Source: ARK-15 sp049967595 (lineage in GTDB: Archaea; Thermoplasmatota; Thermoplasmata; Thermoplasmatales; ARK-15). Taken from it: a stretch of 64,000 nt of DNA. The stretch covers positions 1-64,000 of the forward strand of contig JBMFSK010000001.1 of the NCBI GenBank assembly GCA_049967595.1, read 5' to 3'. The translations under genes were made by a program, and so were the position numbers. Below the pieces are notes generated by a model. That model saw nothing but the letters and a program-made list of their open reading frames with translations. It was not told where the DNA came from and searched no databases. Numbering within the stretch: the stretch's first letter is position 1; each line of letters opens with the position of its first letter. Shown here piece after piece: positions 8,524 through 17,387 of this stretch.

Positions 8524-8979
8524 ATGGATGATGTTGATATAAAAATCCTAAATTATGTGCAAAATAATTTCCCCGTAGATGAAAGACCTTACCTGAAAAT
8601 TGCGGAAGATCTTTCTCTTGATGAGACTGAAGTGATTGAAAGAGTGAAAAAACTCCATGAATCAGGATACATTAAAAAAATCATACCAAAATTCTCAAAA
8701 AAGTTCTATGAAAATTATGAAAGGGCATTAGTTGCCCTTAAGGTAGATGATAAGGACATTGAAAAGGCAGCAATACTAATTAATTCAATTGATAATGTAA
8801 CACACAACTATTTAAGGGATCATGATTACAATGTTTGGTTCACTATTTCCGGAAAAGATATGGAATACATAAAAAATCAGATATCTGCTATTGTAGAAAA
8901 ATTGCATATAAGTGATTACATGATCTTAAAATCCATAAAAACAATTAAATTGGATACTGAATTCGAGGTAAAAATATGA
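8524..8979 (+). CDS. ahbA: Sirohaem decarboxylase subunit AhbA
   Basis: The AhbA/AhbB heterodimer decarboxylates sirohaem to 12,18-didecarboxysirohaem. This 151-residue protein has an Lrp/AsnC-like winged helix-turn-helix N-terminus (DVDIKILNYVQNNF through GYIKKIIPKF) and an effector-like C-terminal domain with the family signature HNYLRDHDYNVWFT near residue 97. Despite the fold these proteins are enzymes. TAGGTGA at 8512-8518 places the start at ATG 8524 rather than GTG 8515. It overlaps ahbB by 4 nt (ATGA). The A versus B assignment rests on the YNxWFT motif. Confidence 0.8.
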   Translation: MDDVDIKILNYVQNNFPVDERPYLKIAEDLSLDETEVIERVKKLHESGYIKKIIPKFSKKFYENYERALVALKVDDKDIEKAAILINSIDNVTHNYLRDHDYNVWFTISGKDMEYIKNQISAIVEKLHISDYMILKSIKTIKLDTEFEVKI

Positions 8980-9395
8980 TTAAAATGTCAGATTTGAAAA
9001 ATGGTATACCTATTAGTGATGACCCATACGGTGATCTTGCTAAGAGACTCTCTATACAAAAAGATGAACTTATTTATGAATTGAAAGAGCTTCTTATTAG
9101 TGGCCAGATTGTTAAATTCAAGGCATTGTTGGACCATGAAAAATTAGGTTTTAAAGTAAACGCATTAATAGCTATGGATGGTAAAAATATAAACGCAGAA
9201 AGTATCCTTCATCTAGGCATTATTTCCCATTTTTACATAAGGGAACCAAACAAAAAATTTCCTTACAAGTATTATGTTATGGCACATTTTAGAAATGAAA
9301 ATGAATTAATATGCTTCTCTGAGAATTTGGAAAAAATGCATATAAAGCATGAGATATTAAGGACACTCAGAAATTTAAGATCTGATAAAAAATGA
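8976..9395 (+). CDS. ahbB: Sirohaem decarboxylase subunit AhbB
   Basis: This is the partner of AhbA: 139 residues, again an Lrp/AsnC-like winged helix domain followed by an effector-like domain. It carries the signature SHFYIREPNKKFPYKYYVMAHF near residues 75-97, matching the HCYxRP...PYN..AM.H pattern of the AhbB/NirH group. It overlaps ahbA by ATGA and has GAGGT about 8 nt upstream. Its 3' end overlaps the next gene by ATGA. The protein is more divergent and slightly shorter than bacterial AhbB. Confidence 0.78.
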   Translation: MIKMSDLKNGIPISDDPYGDLAKRLSIQKDELIYELKELLISGQIVKFKALLDHEKLGFKVNALIAMDGKNINAESILHLGIISHFYIREPNKKFPYKYYVMAHFRNENELICFSENLEKMHIKHEILRTLRNLRSDKK

Positions 9396-10024
9396 AATAT
9401 TTACCCATAATGCTGGATTTGTCACGAATTAAAGTTATAATATTTGGTGGTGGAAAAGTTGCATATAGAAAGTTAAATTACTTTGAAGGTGCTGATATAA
9501 CAATCGTGTCTGAAAATTTTTTGAAAGAAATATCAAAAAAGAATGTTAGATTATTAAGAAAAAAAATTATTGATCCTGAAGAGGCAAGGCCAATCATAAA
9601 AGATGCAGATCTTGTAATAATTGCAACGAATGATAAAAGTTTGAACAGCTCATTAATGGGTATCTGTGAAGATGAGAAAAAGATATATAATTTGGTAGAT
9701 GATAAAAAGAGCAAGGCAATTTTTCCTGCCTGTTATAATGAGAAGGACATTATCTTGGCAATTTCAACTTCAGGCAGAGCACCCGCACTTTCAACATTTC
9801 TAAGGGATGAATTATCAAAAAATTTAAAAAGGTATTCTAATGCTTTGGATATTGTGGAAAAAATCAGAAAATCTATAAATTCTCATAACGAGCAAATAAG
9901 GAAAAAATATTTCAGGGTTTTATTTGAGAGTAAAAATTTTTGGGAGTTAATTGATAAAAAAGATTTTGAAAAAGCATACCAATTAGCCTTGAAAGTATGG
10001 AGGGATATGGATGTTTCTAGTTGA
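9392..10024 (+). CDS. Precorrin-2 dehydrogenase / sirohydrochlorin ferrochelatase-like (Met8/CysG-N)
   Basis: This 210-residue protein oxidises precorrin-2 to sirohydrochlorin with NAD+ and may insert iron. It has the Met8p/CysG N-terminal Rossmann motif VIIFGGGKVAYRKL (residues 14-27), then LVIIATND, the YNLVDD segment with the Asp that serves both activities in Met8p, and the ISTSGRAPALSTFLRDEL signature. The C-terminal helical part is short. No separate CbiX/SirB chelatase is in the window, so this protein may do both steps (inference). Start and stop overlap ahbB and hemA. Confidence 0.9.
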   Translation: MKYLPIMLDLSRIKVIIFGGGKVAYRKLNYFEGADITIVSENFLKEISKKNVRLLRKKIIDPEEARPIIKDADLVIIATNDKSLNSSLMGICEDEKKIYNLVDDKKSKAIFPACYNEKDIILAISTSGRAPALSTFLRDELSKNLKRYSNALDIVEKIRKSINSHNEQIRKKYFRVLFESKNFWELIDKKDFEKAYQLALKVWRDMDVSS

Positions 10025-11168
10025 CATTCTTGCCACATATAAAGATATGGACTTGATCAGTTTAGGCAAATGGACATCCATAGGAGACGAAACAATTATA
10101 GATCATTTTAAGGAAGTTTCAAAAGAGATTTTAATATTGAGAACATGCAACAGGTTTGAAATCTACATTGTTCCAAGGAATGACCCTACAGAGAGAATTA
10201 AATTATTGTTTTCAGAGCATGGTCAAACTAGAATATTATACGATATGGACGCTGTTTACCATATTATCGAGGTAGCATCAGGCATGGATTCTATGGTTCC
10301 CGGGGAACAGGACATTCAACGGCAGGTCAAAGATGCCCTTAAAAACTCTCTAGAAAAAAAAACATCCGGAAAAATCCTGAACTATATTTTTATGAGGGCA
10401 TTAAACATTTCAAAAACGGTTAGATCTGAAACAAAAATAGGAAATGGTATTGTATCAATACCTCAGAGTGCGGTAAAGATACTAGAAAGTATGCTTAAAA
10501 ATGGTGAATTATGTATAATTGGGACAGGAAAGGTTGCAAATTTATTGTTAAAATATCTGAAAGGGGAAAATTTTATAATTACTGTATTTGGAAGGAATGA
10601 TGAAAAATTGAATTACATCAAAGAGAAATACGATGTAAAGGTGGAATATTTAAAAAACATTCAGGATAATTTGAAAAAATATGATGCTGTTATTTCTGCA
10701 ATATCAATTAAAGATCCAATTCTTAAAAAGGAAAATTTTGATGAAACTAAACCAATTTTGGTCATAGATCTAGGAAATCCAAGAAACATAGAAAAATTGG
10801 AAGATAGGTATTACGTGGATCTAGAATATATAAAGGGATATGTTGAAAAAAATATAACACAAAGAAAAAGTGAAATGGAAAAGGCAAGAAAAATAATAGA
10901 TGAAAAAATCATTGGCATAGAAGATAAAATAAACTCAATGGAAATAGATTATCTGATCTCAAACATCTTCAAGAGAGCGGAAAGAATAAAAAAATCCGAG
11001 ATTGAGAAATCAATAAAAATCTTAGGTAAAGATGCAGAATTTACACTTGAAAAATTCGGTAGTTCAATGATTAATAAAATATATTCAAATTTAATTACAA
11101 ATTTAAGAAAAGAGAGAGATCATATTTCAAGGGAAGAAATAGAATTAATAAAAAAATTGTTTAGGTGA
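10011..11168 (+). CDS. hemA: Glutamyl-tRNA reductase
   Basis: HemA reduces glutamyl-tRNA(Glu) to glutamate-1-semialdehyde with NADPH, the first committed step. The 385-residue protein shows the catalytic LRTCNRFEIY segment (Cys near residue 45), GMDSMVPGEQDI, the IPQSAVKI stretch, the NADPH site CIIGTGKVANLLLKYL near residue 165 and a helical dimerisation domain to the end. Length is slightly below the bacterial norm. The gene starts inside the met8-like gene (14-nt overlap) and is followed by hemB. Confidence 0.95.
   Translation: MFLVDILATYKDMDLISLGKWTSIGDETIIDHFKEVSKEILILRTCNRFEIYIVPRNDPTERIKLLFSEHGQTRILYDMDAVYHIIEVASGMDSMVPGEQDIQRQVKDALKNSLEKKTSGKILNYIFMRALNISKTVRSETKIGNGIVSIPQSAVKILESMLKNGELCIIGTGKVANLLLKYLKGENFIITVFGRNDEKLNYIKEKYDVKVEYLKNIQDNLKKYDAVISAISIKDPILKKENFDETKPILVIDLGNPRNIEKLEDRYYVDLEYIKGYVEKNITQRKSEMEKARKIIDEKIIGIEDKINSMEIDYLISNIFKRAERIKKSEIEKSIKILGKDAEFTLEKFGSSMINKIYSNLITNLRKERDHISREEIELIKKLFR
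11163..11168 (+). promoter_or_regulatory. Ribosome-binding site deciding the hemB start
   Basis: AGGTGA ends at the hemA stop codon and leaves 6 nt to ATG 11175 but none to ATG 11169. The downstream ATG is therefore the start. Confidence 0.6.
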
Positions 11169-11174
11169 ATGAAT

Positions 11175-12149
11175 ATGTTTCCGGTTTCGAGAATGAGAAG
11201 GTTGAGAGAAAATTCAACTTTAAGAAGAATGGTAGAAGAAACTGAGCTGGAGATCGAGGATTTTATTTATCCAATCTTTGTAGATGAGAACATAACTGAA
11301 AAGATGGAAATTCCATCTATGCCAGGTATTTCAAGGATACCTTTAAATGATATAGAAAATGAAGGAAATGACCTGGAAGAACTTGGCATAAAAGCTGTTC
11401 TTCTTTTTGGAATACCCTCATGCAAAGATGAGAATGCTTCATCAGCTTATGATGAAAATGGTGTTATACAGAAAGCGATTGAAAAATTAAAGAATAATAG
11501 CAATTTACTTGTTTTTGCAGATCTCTGCATGTGCGAATACACTTCACATGGACATTGCGGTATAGTTTCAAACGGTAAAGTACTGAATGACAAAACTCTT
11601 GTAACATATCAAAAAATAGCTTTAAGCTATGCCAAAAGTGGTGTTGATGTTGTTGCACCAAGTGGCATGATGGATGGTCAGGTAAAGGAGATTAGGGACA
11701 TTCTGGATAAAAACGGGTATGAGTATTTACCAATAATGGCATACAGCGCAAAATATTCATCATCGCTATATTCACCTTTTAGGGATGCTGCAGAATCCAC
11801 TCCAAAATTCGGTGATAGAAAAACATATCAGATGAATTATTCTAACTCTAGAGAGGCCCTTAGAGAAATTGAACTTGACATTATGGAAGGTGCAGACATT
11901 GTTATGATCAAGCCAGCATTATTTTATCTTGATATCATAAAAATGGCAAGAGAGAATTTCAGGCTACCCATTGCAGCATACAATGTCAGTGGCGAATATA
12001 GTATGGTCAAATCCGCTTCAATGGCAGGTTACATAGATGAAAAGGCTGTAGTTAAAGAACTCCTCACCTCAATAAAAAGAGCTGGAGCTGACATTATAAT
12101 TACATATCATGCAAAGGATTATGCAAAATGGATAAAAGAGATATTATGA
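11175..12149 (+). CDS. hemB: Delta-aminolevulinic acid dehydratase (porphobilinogen synthase)
   Basis: HemB condenses two aminolevulinates into porphobilinogen. The 324-residue protein begins FPVSRMRRLREN as in other HemB proteins. The active-site loop DLCMCEYTSHGHCG has the three cysteines of the zinc-dependent type. The two Schiff-base lysines are visible in MAYSAKYSSSLYSPFRDA and MIKPALFYLD. It closes the plus-strand haem operon, so in this window every enzyme from glutamyl-tRNA to haem is encoded. Confidence 0.97.
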   Translation: MFPVSRMRRLRENSTLRRMVEETELEIEDFIYPIFVDENITEKMEIPSMPGISRIPLNDIENEGNDLEELGIKAVLLFGIPSCKDENASSAYDENGVIQKAIEKLKNNSNLLVFADLCMCEYTSHGHCGIVSNGKVLNDKTLVTYQKIALSYAKSGVDVVAPSGMMDGQVKEIRDILDKNGYEYLPIMAYSAKYSSSLYSPFRDAAESTPKFGDRKTYQMNYSNSREALREIELDIMEGADIVMIKPALFYLDIIKMARENFRLPIAAYNVSGEYSMVKSASMAGYIDEKAVVKELLTSIKRAGADIIITYHAKDYAKWIKEIL

Positions 12150-12387
12150 TTTTTATCTGTAATAGAAATCTTCACAATGAAACCTCTGAAGCATCAATAG
12201 AAATATATTTATATTAGTATGCTATATATATACATGTTGAAATATCAAAAAATATGATGCTTGAATCCGTAAATTTAAAAATAGAAACAGCTGGCACTTA
12301 TAAATATCCCTGAAGCGTATAAATATACTTGAAACAGAAAATAGATAAGTTCCAGCTGAGACTTAATCAAAAAAAAGATGTGAAAAA
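12150..12387. promoter_or_regulatory. Intergenic region with duplicated TATA-containing element
   Basis: This 238-nt gap holds an imperfect tandem repeat, TATAAATATCCCTGAA at 12299-12314 and TATAAATATACTTGAA at 12318-12333 (14 of 16 identical, 19-nt offset). It is flanked by the inverted arms CAGCTGG (12288-12294) and CCAGCTG (12352-12358). The TATA copies lie about 55-90 nt before the MscS gene, so its mRNA would have an unusually long leader for this genome. No ORF or tRNA is visible. Confidence 0.4.
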
Positions 12388-13677
12388 ATGGCACTAATTC
12401 AGCTGTTCAATCAATTACTAATTCCGATAATTGCCACTATAGGAATAGTGGTGATATCACTTTACATAGTTGCATATCTAAATAGATTTTTCAATTATTT
12501 GAAAATTAAAGAATCCGTATTTTTAGGAGAAAACAGCGTTGAACTACTTGAAATTATATTTTTATATTCGTTCTTCTCATTTTTATTTGTTTTTCTTGTT
12601 TATCTTTATTCGAGCATAGGTATAGTAATTAAAGATTATACAACCAAAATAATATTCCCTTACCTCTATACATTTTTTTCAATTATCCTTGTTTTGCTTT
12701 TTTCTCTGTTTCTTTTGTCAATTAACAATAGAATTTTTAGATTTCTAAGGGGCGAACTTCATACAAAACCAAAAAAGCTTATAAGCGAAAAATTTGGTTA
12801 TTATACGGAACTTATAATAAAATATTTTATTTACATACTGGCCATAATATTTTCTATAATTATTTTGTTATCAAGCTTTGGTGTTCTTGGTAACACAAGC
12901 AAAGGCTTGAATTTATTTCTCTCAGAAAATGTCGAAGGTCTTTTGATGATCTTTCTCCTGATAATAGTAGGAATCATAATTTACCTTCTTTTTGTAGCAT
13001 TTATAAGGGATATAAAATTGAGATCAAGTGCTCAGAAGGAAAAACTAGGAGGGTATTTGACTGGCATTATTAGAAATACGATAATTATTCTTGTTTCATT
13101 TGGCATAATTTTAATATTTCTTTCTATGCTAGGTTTCAGATATGCTGACATTTTTGTCTTTATATTTTTTATAATCTTGATTTTTGTTATCATTTTATTT
13201 ATTTTTTATTCGCCTTTCAAAAATGCAATTTCAGGCCTTATAATTCTTTCAGCTGAACCTTTCGTTGAAGAGGATTATATTTCTATAGAAAATGAAGTGG
13301 AAGGTTTAGTTTTAAATATCAGTCTACTGTTCACAGAAATAAAAGATAATCTTGGAAAAATTACTTACGTACCAAATTCCATAGTCCTGGAAAAATATGT
13401 AAAAGTGATTTCATCACCCGGGAAATCATTCCCTGTAAGGTTTGAAGTGGAGATTCCGAATAAAATGAAAACTGAAGAATTTGAGAACCTTTTCTTAAAA
13501 ATTATTATGGACATTCCCTACATTGAACAGAATGAAAGACCTGGAATATACCTGAAAGAATTAGGAAAGGAATTTAGCAGATATGAAATTTGTGTGCATG
13601 TAGAATTAAGTGAAAAATGTGAACACGTTAAGTCTGAGATTTTGAAAAAAATAAAATCAGCTGTGTACGAGCATTGA
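12388..13677 (+). CDS. MscS-family small-conductance mechanosensitive channel
   Basis: The 429-residue membrane protein has about six to seven hydrophobic segments (roughly residues 10-30, 50-75, 85-115, 145-170, 185-210, 230-255, 255-280). The MscS core follows: pore-like helix with FKNAISGLIIL, the beta domain FVEEDYISIENEVEGLVLNI, a threonine-containing strand, and VPNSIVLEKYV, then the soluble alpha/beta domain. Members gate on membrane tension and release solutes in hypo-osmotic shock. The N-terminal helices exceed the three of E. coli MscS. The last 21 nt overlap the convergent transporter gene. Confidence 0.82.
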   Translation: MALIQLFNQLLIPIIATIGIVVISLYIVAYLNRFFNYLKIKESVFLGENSVELLEIIFLYSFFSFLFVFLVYLYSSIGIVIKDYTTKIIFPYLYTFFSIILVLLFSLFLLSINNRIFRFLRGELHTKPKKLISEKFGYYTELIIKYFIYILAIIFSIIILLSSFGVLGNTSKGLNLFLSENVEGLLMIFLLIIVGIIIYLLFVAFIRDIKLRSSAQKEKLGGYLTGIIRNTIIILVSFGIILIFLSMLGFRYADIFVFIFFIILIFVIILFIFYSPFKNAISGLIILSAEPFVEEDYISIENEVEGLVLNISLLFTEIKDNLGKITYVPNSIVLEKYVKVISSPGKSFPVRFEVEIPNKMKTEEFENLFLKIIMDIPYIEQNERPGIYLKELGKEFSRYEICVHVELSEKCEHVKSEILKKIKSAVYEH

Positions 13678-15873
13678 TATTTCGCTCATGTCCTCATCGG
13701 CTGATACTTTTCTAACAACGAGAATAGGACCATTCATTCTACCAACTATCTTTGGATCTGATGTGATAGGAATCTTTCCGTCAAGATATTCTGATGGAGG
13801 CGCAATAACTAGCAATTCTGCAGATTTTGATATATCAAGGATTTTCCTCATAATGCCATCACTTTTGTAAGGAATTATGTTTACCTCAATACCTATTTCC
13901 TCAGCTTTCTTCTTATAATTTTCAGCTTTGATTGAAATCTCTCCATTATATGTGAACTCAAAAATTTTCAGTTTTGCTGCAAATTCCTTAGCTAAAATTG
14001 TACTTATTCTAAATGAAAAATCACTGCTTTTTCTCTTGGATATGACAATGCTTACTTCGTTTATTTTTTCCGGTAAATGGTCCCTGAATATTATTATATC
14101 ACATGGGGGATTTCTGTAAATTTTTTCAAGCGTGGATCCAAATATTATCCTTTTTCCCTTTTTCTGTCTCCAGGTCATAAATAAAAGTCTGATTTTCTTT
14201 CCTTTTATTTCATCCAGTATTGCATTTACAGGATCGTGCGAAACAGTAACGATGGTCGCTACCTGTTTCTTGTATTTTTTAGCCACTTTTTCCATCATTT
14301 CCATCATTTTTATCCTGTCCATAGATTCTGCATATGTAATCGATTGTGGTGAAATTGTAATAGGAACTTCAATGGTACTGAAAAGATAAAGATTAAAATT
14401 GAGGTTTTCAGCAATGGTTGAACCAATTTTAACACTGTTAGAAAACTCTTCGGATAGCGGTATAAGCATATTCATGTTCTTCTTTTCTATTACTATTTCT
14501 TCTTTTTGCTTTATAGGCACAGGTCTCTCTATTTCCCTTTTCCCTGCCCAGAAATAATAGATTAAAAGCCCTGCTTCGATCCAAAGTAGAGCAATGTACC
14601 AGGATTCAGGCGAAAATATCCAAAGTGCAAAAGCTACAAGCAATTTTGTTATTATTGCCAGAATAGGAATCAAAGGAAATAGAGGAATAGAATAAGCTCT
14701 CTTTACGTTTGGATTCTTATATCTATGGACGATCACTGCAATGTTTACAAGGGTAAAGAGAAGAAGAAACATTATGCTCGCTGCCGCAACAATGGTATCT
14801 AGAGGAAGAAAAAGTGCCATGCCTCCAATGATTACACCAGTAATGATTGTTGCAAAATGAGGTGTTCTGTGCTTCTTATGCATTCTTGAAAATATTTTAG
14901 GTAAAGAACCATTCCTCCCCATAGCAAATGAAACCCTTATGGCGGAATATACTGTTGCGTTCAATGTTGCCCCTGATCCTATGAGCATTGCCAGGATTAC
15001 CAGTGCTGGGCCATAGCTCCCGAGAATTATCTTACCGTAATCAACCATAGCAGATTCACCATGCGAGCCCACCCATGATGTTCCCGCACCACTAAGCATT
15101 ACGAGAAATAGGGCGACATACAGAACAGTGATTATTGCAACTGAAACAAAAATGGCCTTGGGTATATTCTTTTGTGGATTTTCAATCTCCTCTGCACCTT
15201 GTGCGATTATTTCATATCCCTCAAAAGCCACAAATAGAAGACCCATTGCGAGAAGTATGCCCATAGGAGTGGAATTAAATGGCAAAAGATTTCCAGGAAC
15301 ATTCGGATGCCTGATTATTGCTATTGTTCCAGCAATTATAAAAATGATAAGAAGAGCAATCTGAATATTAGTTATTAATGTTTGGGATTTTCCTGTTGTG
15401 GCAGTACCCCAATAATTAATCAAGATTATGATTATCAAAATCAGCAAAATCATCAATTTTTCAAAAATGATATAGTTGATTGGGATTATAATACCGTACT
15501 CCTGGAAAAGCCATAAGATTCCTGTTGCAAAAACAACAGTATAAAATGCATCTGCTATTGAATGTGAAAACCATGACATCCAGCCACCCATGAATCCAAA
15601 AGGCTTTGGTAGAGATTCTTCGACAAATAAGTATCCTCCTCCAGCTTCAGGATATACTGTTGAAAGTTCAGCGTAGGTCATTCCTGTCAACATTGTAATA
15701 ATGTAATTGAAAAGAAGAGCGAGTAATACGCCAGTCCCGGCAAGAGCAGTCGCTTGACCAGCCATGACGTATATAGTCGCACCGGTCATAGCTCCTACAC
15801 CAATACTCACTAAATCTCTGAATTTCAAATCCCGTCTGAATTTCAAAGATATGTTCTGATCTGTTTCTTCCAT
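13657..15873 (-). CDS. APC-family amino acid permease with C-terminal UspA-like domains
   Basis: This 738-residue protein has two parts. Residues about 1-445 form an APC-superfamily transporter with about 12 membrane segments, starting FRDLVSIGVGAMTGATIYVM (the GxG motif of helix 1) and containing the conserved EGYEIIAQGAEEIENPQKNIPKAI loop. Residues about 460-738 are cytosolic with two tandem universal-stress-like domains; the first has FGSTLEKIYRNPPCDIIIFR, the second ends in MNGPILVVRK. Such fusions are known in archaea and bacteria, where the tail is thought to sense nucleotides. Substrate unknown. Confidence 0.88.
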   Translation of the reverse strand: MEETDQNISLKFRRDLKFRDLVSIGVGAMTGATIYVMAGQATALAGTGVLLALLFNYIITMLTGMTYAELSTVYPEAGGGYLFVEESLPKPFGFMGGWMSWFSHSIADAFYTVVFATGILWLFQEYGIIIPINYIIFEKLMILLILIIIILINYWGTATTGKSQTLITNIQIALLIIFIIAGTIAIIRHPNVPGNLLPFNSTPMGILLAMGLLFVAFEGYEIIAQGAEEIENPQKNIPKAIFVSVAIITVLYVALFLVMLSGAGTSWVGSHGESAMVDYGKIILGSYGPALVILAMLIGSGATLNATVYSAIRVSFAMGRNGSLPKIFSRMHKKHRTPHFATIITGVIIGGMALFLPLDTIVAAASIMFLLLFTLVNIAVIVHRYKNPNVKRAYSIPLFPLIPILAIITKLLVAFALWIFSPESWYIALLWIEAGLLIYYFWAGKREIERPVPIKQKEEIVIEKKNMNMLIPLSEEFSNSVKIGSTIAENLNFNLYLFSTIEVPITISPQSITYAESMDRIKMMEMMEKVAKKYKKQVATIVTVSHDPVNAILDEIKGKKIRLLFMTWRQKKGKRIIFGSTLEKIYRNPPCDIIIFRDHLPEKINEVSIVISKRKSSDFSFRISTILAKEFAAKLKIFEFTYNGEISIKAENYKKKAEEIGIEVNIIPYKSDGIMRKILDISKSAELLVIAPPSEYLDGKIPITSDPKIVGRMNGPILVVRKVSADEDMSEISMLVHS

Positions 15874-15928
15874 AATCTTTTATGAATATGCAATTCTTAT
15901 ATATTATTCTTTCAAAAAAATTATGAGA

Positions 15929-17386
15929 TTATTTTTTTAACATTTTCCAAGAAAGTATAGGATTTCTGGCAGCTTCCACCTCATCTATTCTTCTAACTAC
16001 AGTATTCTGAGGTGCTTTCTTTAAAATTTCAGGATTTTCCTTCGCTTCAGTTGCAATCTGTATCATTATGTCAGCAAACTTGTCCATATTGTCCTTCGAT
16101 TCTGTTTCTGTAGGTTCAATCATCAACGCCTCTTCCACTATTAGAGGAAAATATATTGTTGGTGCGTGTAAACCGTAATCAAGCATCCTTTTTGCTATAT
16201 CGAGTGTTTTTATGCCATATTGTTTGAAGTTATTCCCACTGAAAACAACTTCGTGCTTCCTCAATTCTTTGTAAGGAAGATTATAATAATTTTGAAGCTT
16301 TTTTCTTAAATAATTTGTGTTCAGAACAGCCATTTCAGTTACATCTTTAAGACCATCGCCACCTTTTAATTTTATATATGCCCAAGCCCTAACAAGAACG
16401 GCAAAATTCCCATAAAATCCAGTTACTTTTCCAATTGTGTTTTTCACGTTATAATCGAAGAAGTAATTTTTACCATCAAAACCGATGACCGGAACAGGTA
16501 AAAATTCCTCAAGTTTTTTCTTAACACCAACAGGTCCTGCTCCTGGGCCTCCACCACCATGAGGCGTTGCAAATGTCTTATGCAGATTAAAATGAACAAT
16601 ATCAAAACCCATCTTTCCAGGTGTTGTTTTACCCATTATTCCGTTCAAGTTAGCGCCATCATAATATAATAGGGCACCCTTCTCATGCACCATTTTTGCT
16701 ATTTTGACAATATTCTCTTCAAATATTCCAAGCGTGTTAGGATTTGTGATCATAAAAGCTGCTGTTTTATCCGAAAGTGCTGCCTCAAGGGCTTCAAGAT
16801 CAACCATCCCATTCTCATTTGATTTTATTTCTATGGTTGCAAATCCCGCCATTGTTGAGCTTGCAGGATTTGTCCCGTGTGCTGAATCAGGAACTATAAT
16901 TTCAGTTCGTTTGAGGTCCTTTCTATGCTCATGATAAGCTCTGACAAGAAGTAAGCCTGTAAATTCACCATCTGCCCCAGCAGCCGGTTGAAGGGTTACG
17001 GCATCCATACCTCCTATTTCCTTTAGAAATTCCTGAAGATCATACATAATCTGTAAAGAACCCTGAACTGTTGATTCATCCTGGAAAGGATGGATGTATT
17101 TTACCTGATCCATTGAAACAATCTCCTCTGATATTTTTGGATTGTATTTCATGGTACATGATCCAAGCGGATACGTGTTCACGTCAACACCGTAATTCAT
17201 TTGAGAAAGTCTTACGTAATGTCTTATTACTTCATATTCCTCATTATCATTTATGTTTAATTCATTCCTTATAAGTTCTTTTGGCAAATTGACTTCCATT
17301 CTTATTTCTTCAAATGGCAATTTTAAGGTCCTGTTTCCAGATTTTTCTATGATCAATTTCTCATCCCATACTGCCTGATGAAACAT
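15929..17386 (-). CDS. gcvPB: Glycine dehydrogenase (decarboxylating) subunit 2
   Basis: The P-protein decarboxylates glycine and passes the aminomethyl group to lipoylated GcvH. In archaea it is split into GcvPA and GcvPB. This 485-residue subunit carries the PLP lysine in HFNLHKTFATPHGGGGPG and the substrate loop SCTMKYNPK. A near-perfect AAGGAGGTGA ribosome site precedes the start, and the gene lies 1 nt behind gcvPA. GcvT and GcvH are not in the window. Confidence 0.96.
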   Translation of the reverse strand: MFHQAVWDEKLIIEKSGNRTLKLPFEEIRMEVNLPKELIRNELNINDNEEYEVIRHYVRLSQMNYGVDVNTYPLGSCTMKYNPKISEEIVSMDQVKYIHPFQDESTVQGSLQIMYDLQEFLKEIGGMDAVTLQPAAGADGEFTGLLLVRAYHEHRKDLKRTEIIVPDSAHGTNPASSTMAGFATIEIKSNENGMVDLEALEAALSDKTAAFMITNPNTLGIFEENIVKIAKMVHEKGALLYYDGANLNGIMGKTTPGKMGFDIVHFNLHKTFATPHGGGGPGAGPVGVKKKLEEFLPVPVIGFDGKNYFFDYNVKNTIGKVTGFYGNFAVLVRAWAYIKLKGGDGLKDVTEMAVLNTNYLRKKLQNYYNLPYKELRKHEVVFSGNNFKQYGIKTLDIAKRMLDYGLHAPTIYFPLIVEEALMIEPTETESKDNMDKFADIMIQIATEAKENPEILKKAPQNTVVRRIDEVEAARNPILSWKMLKK

Positions 17387-17387
17387 T

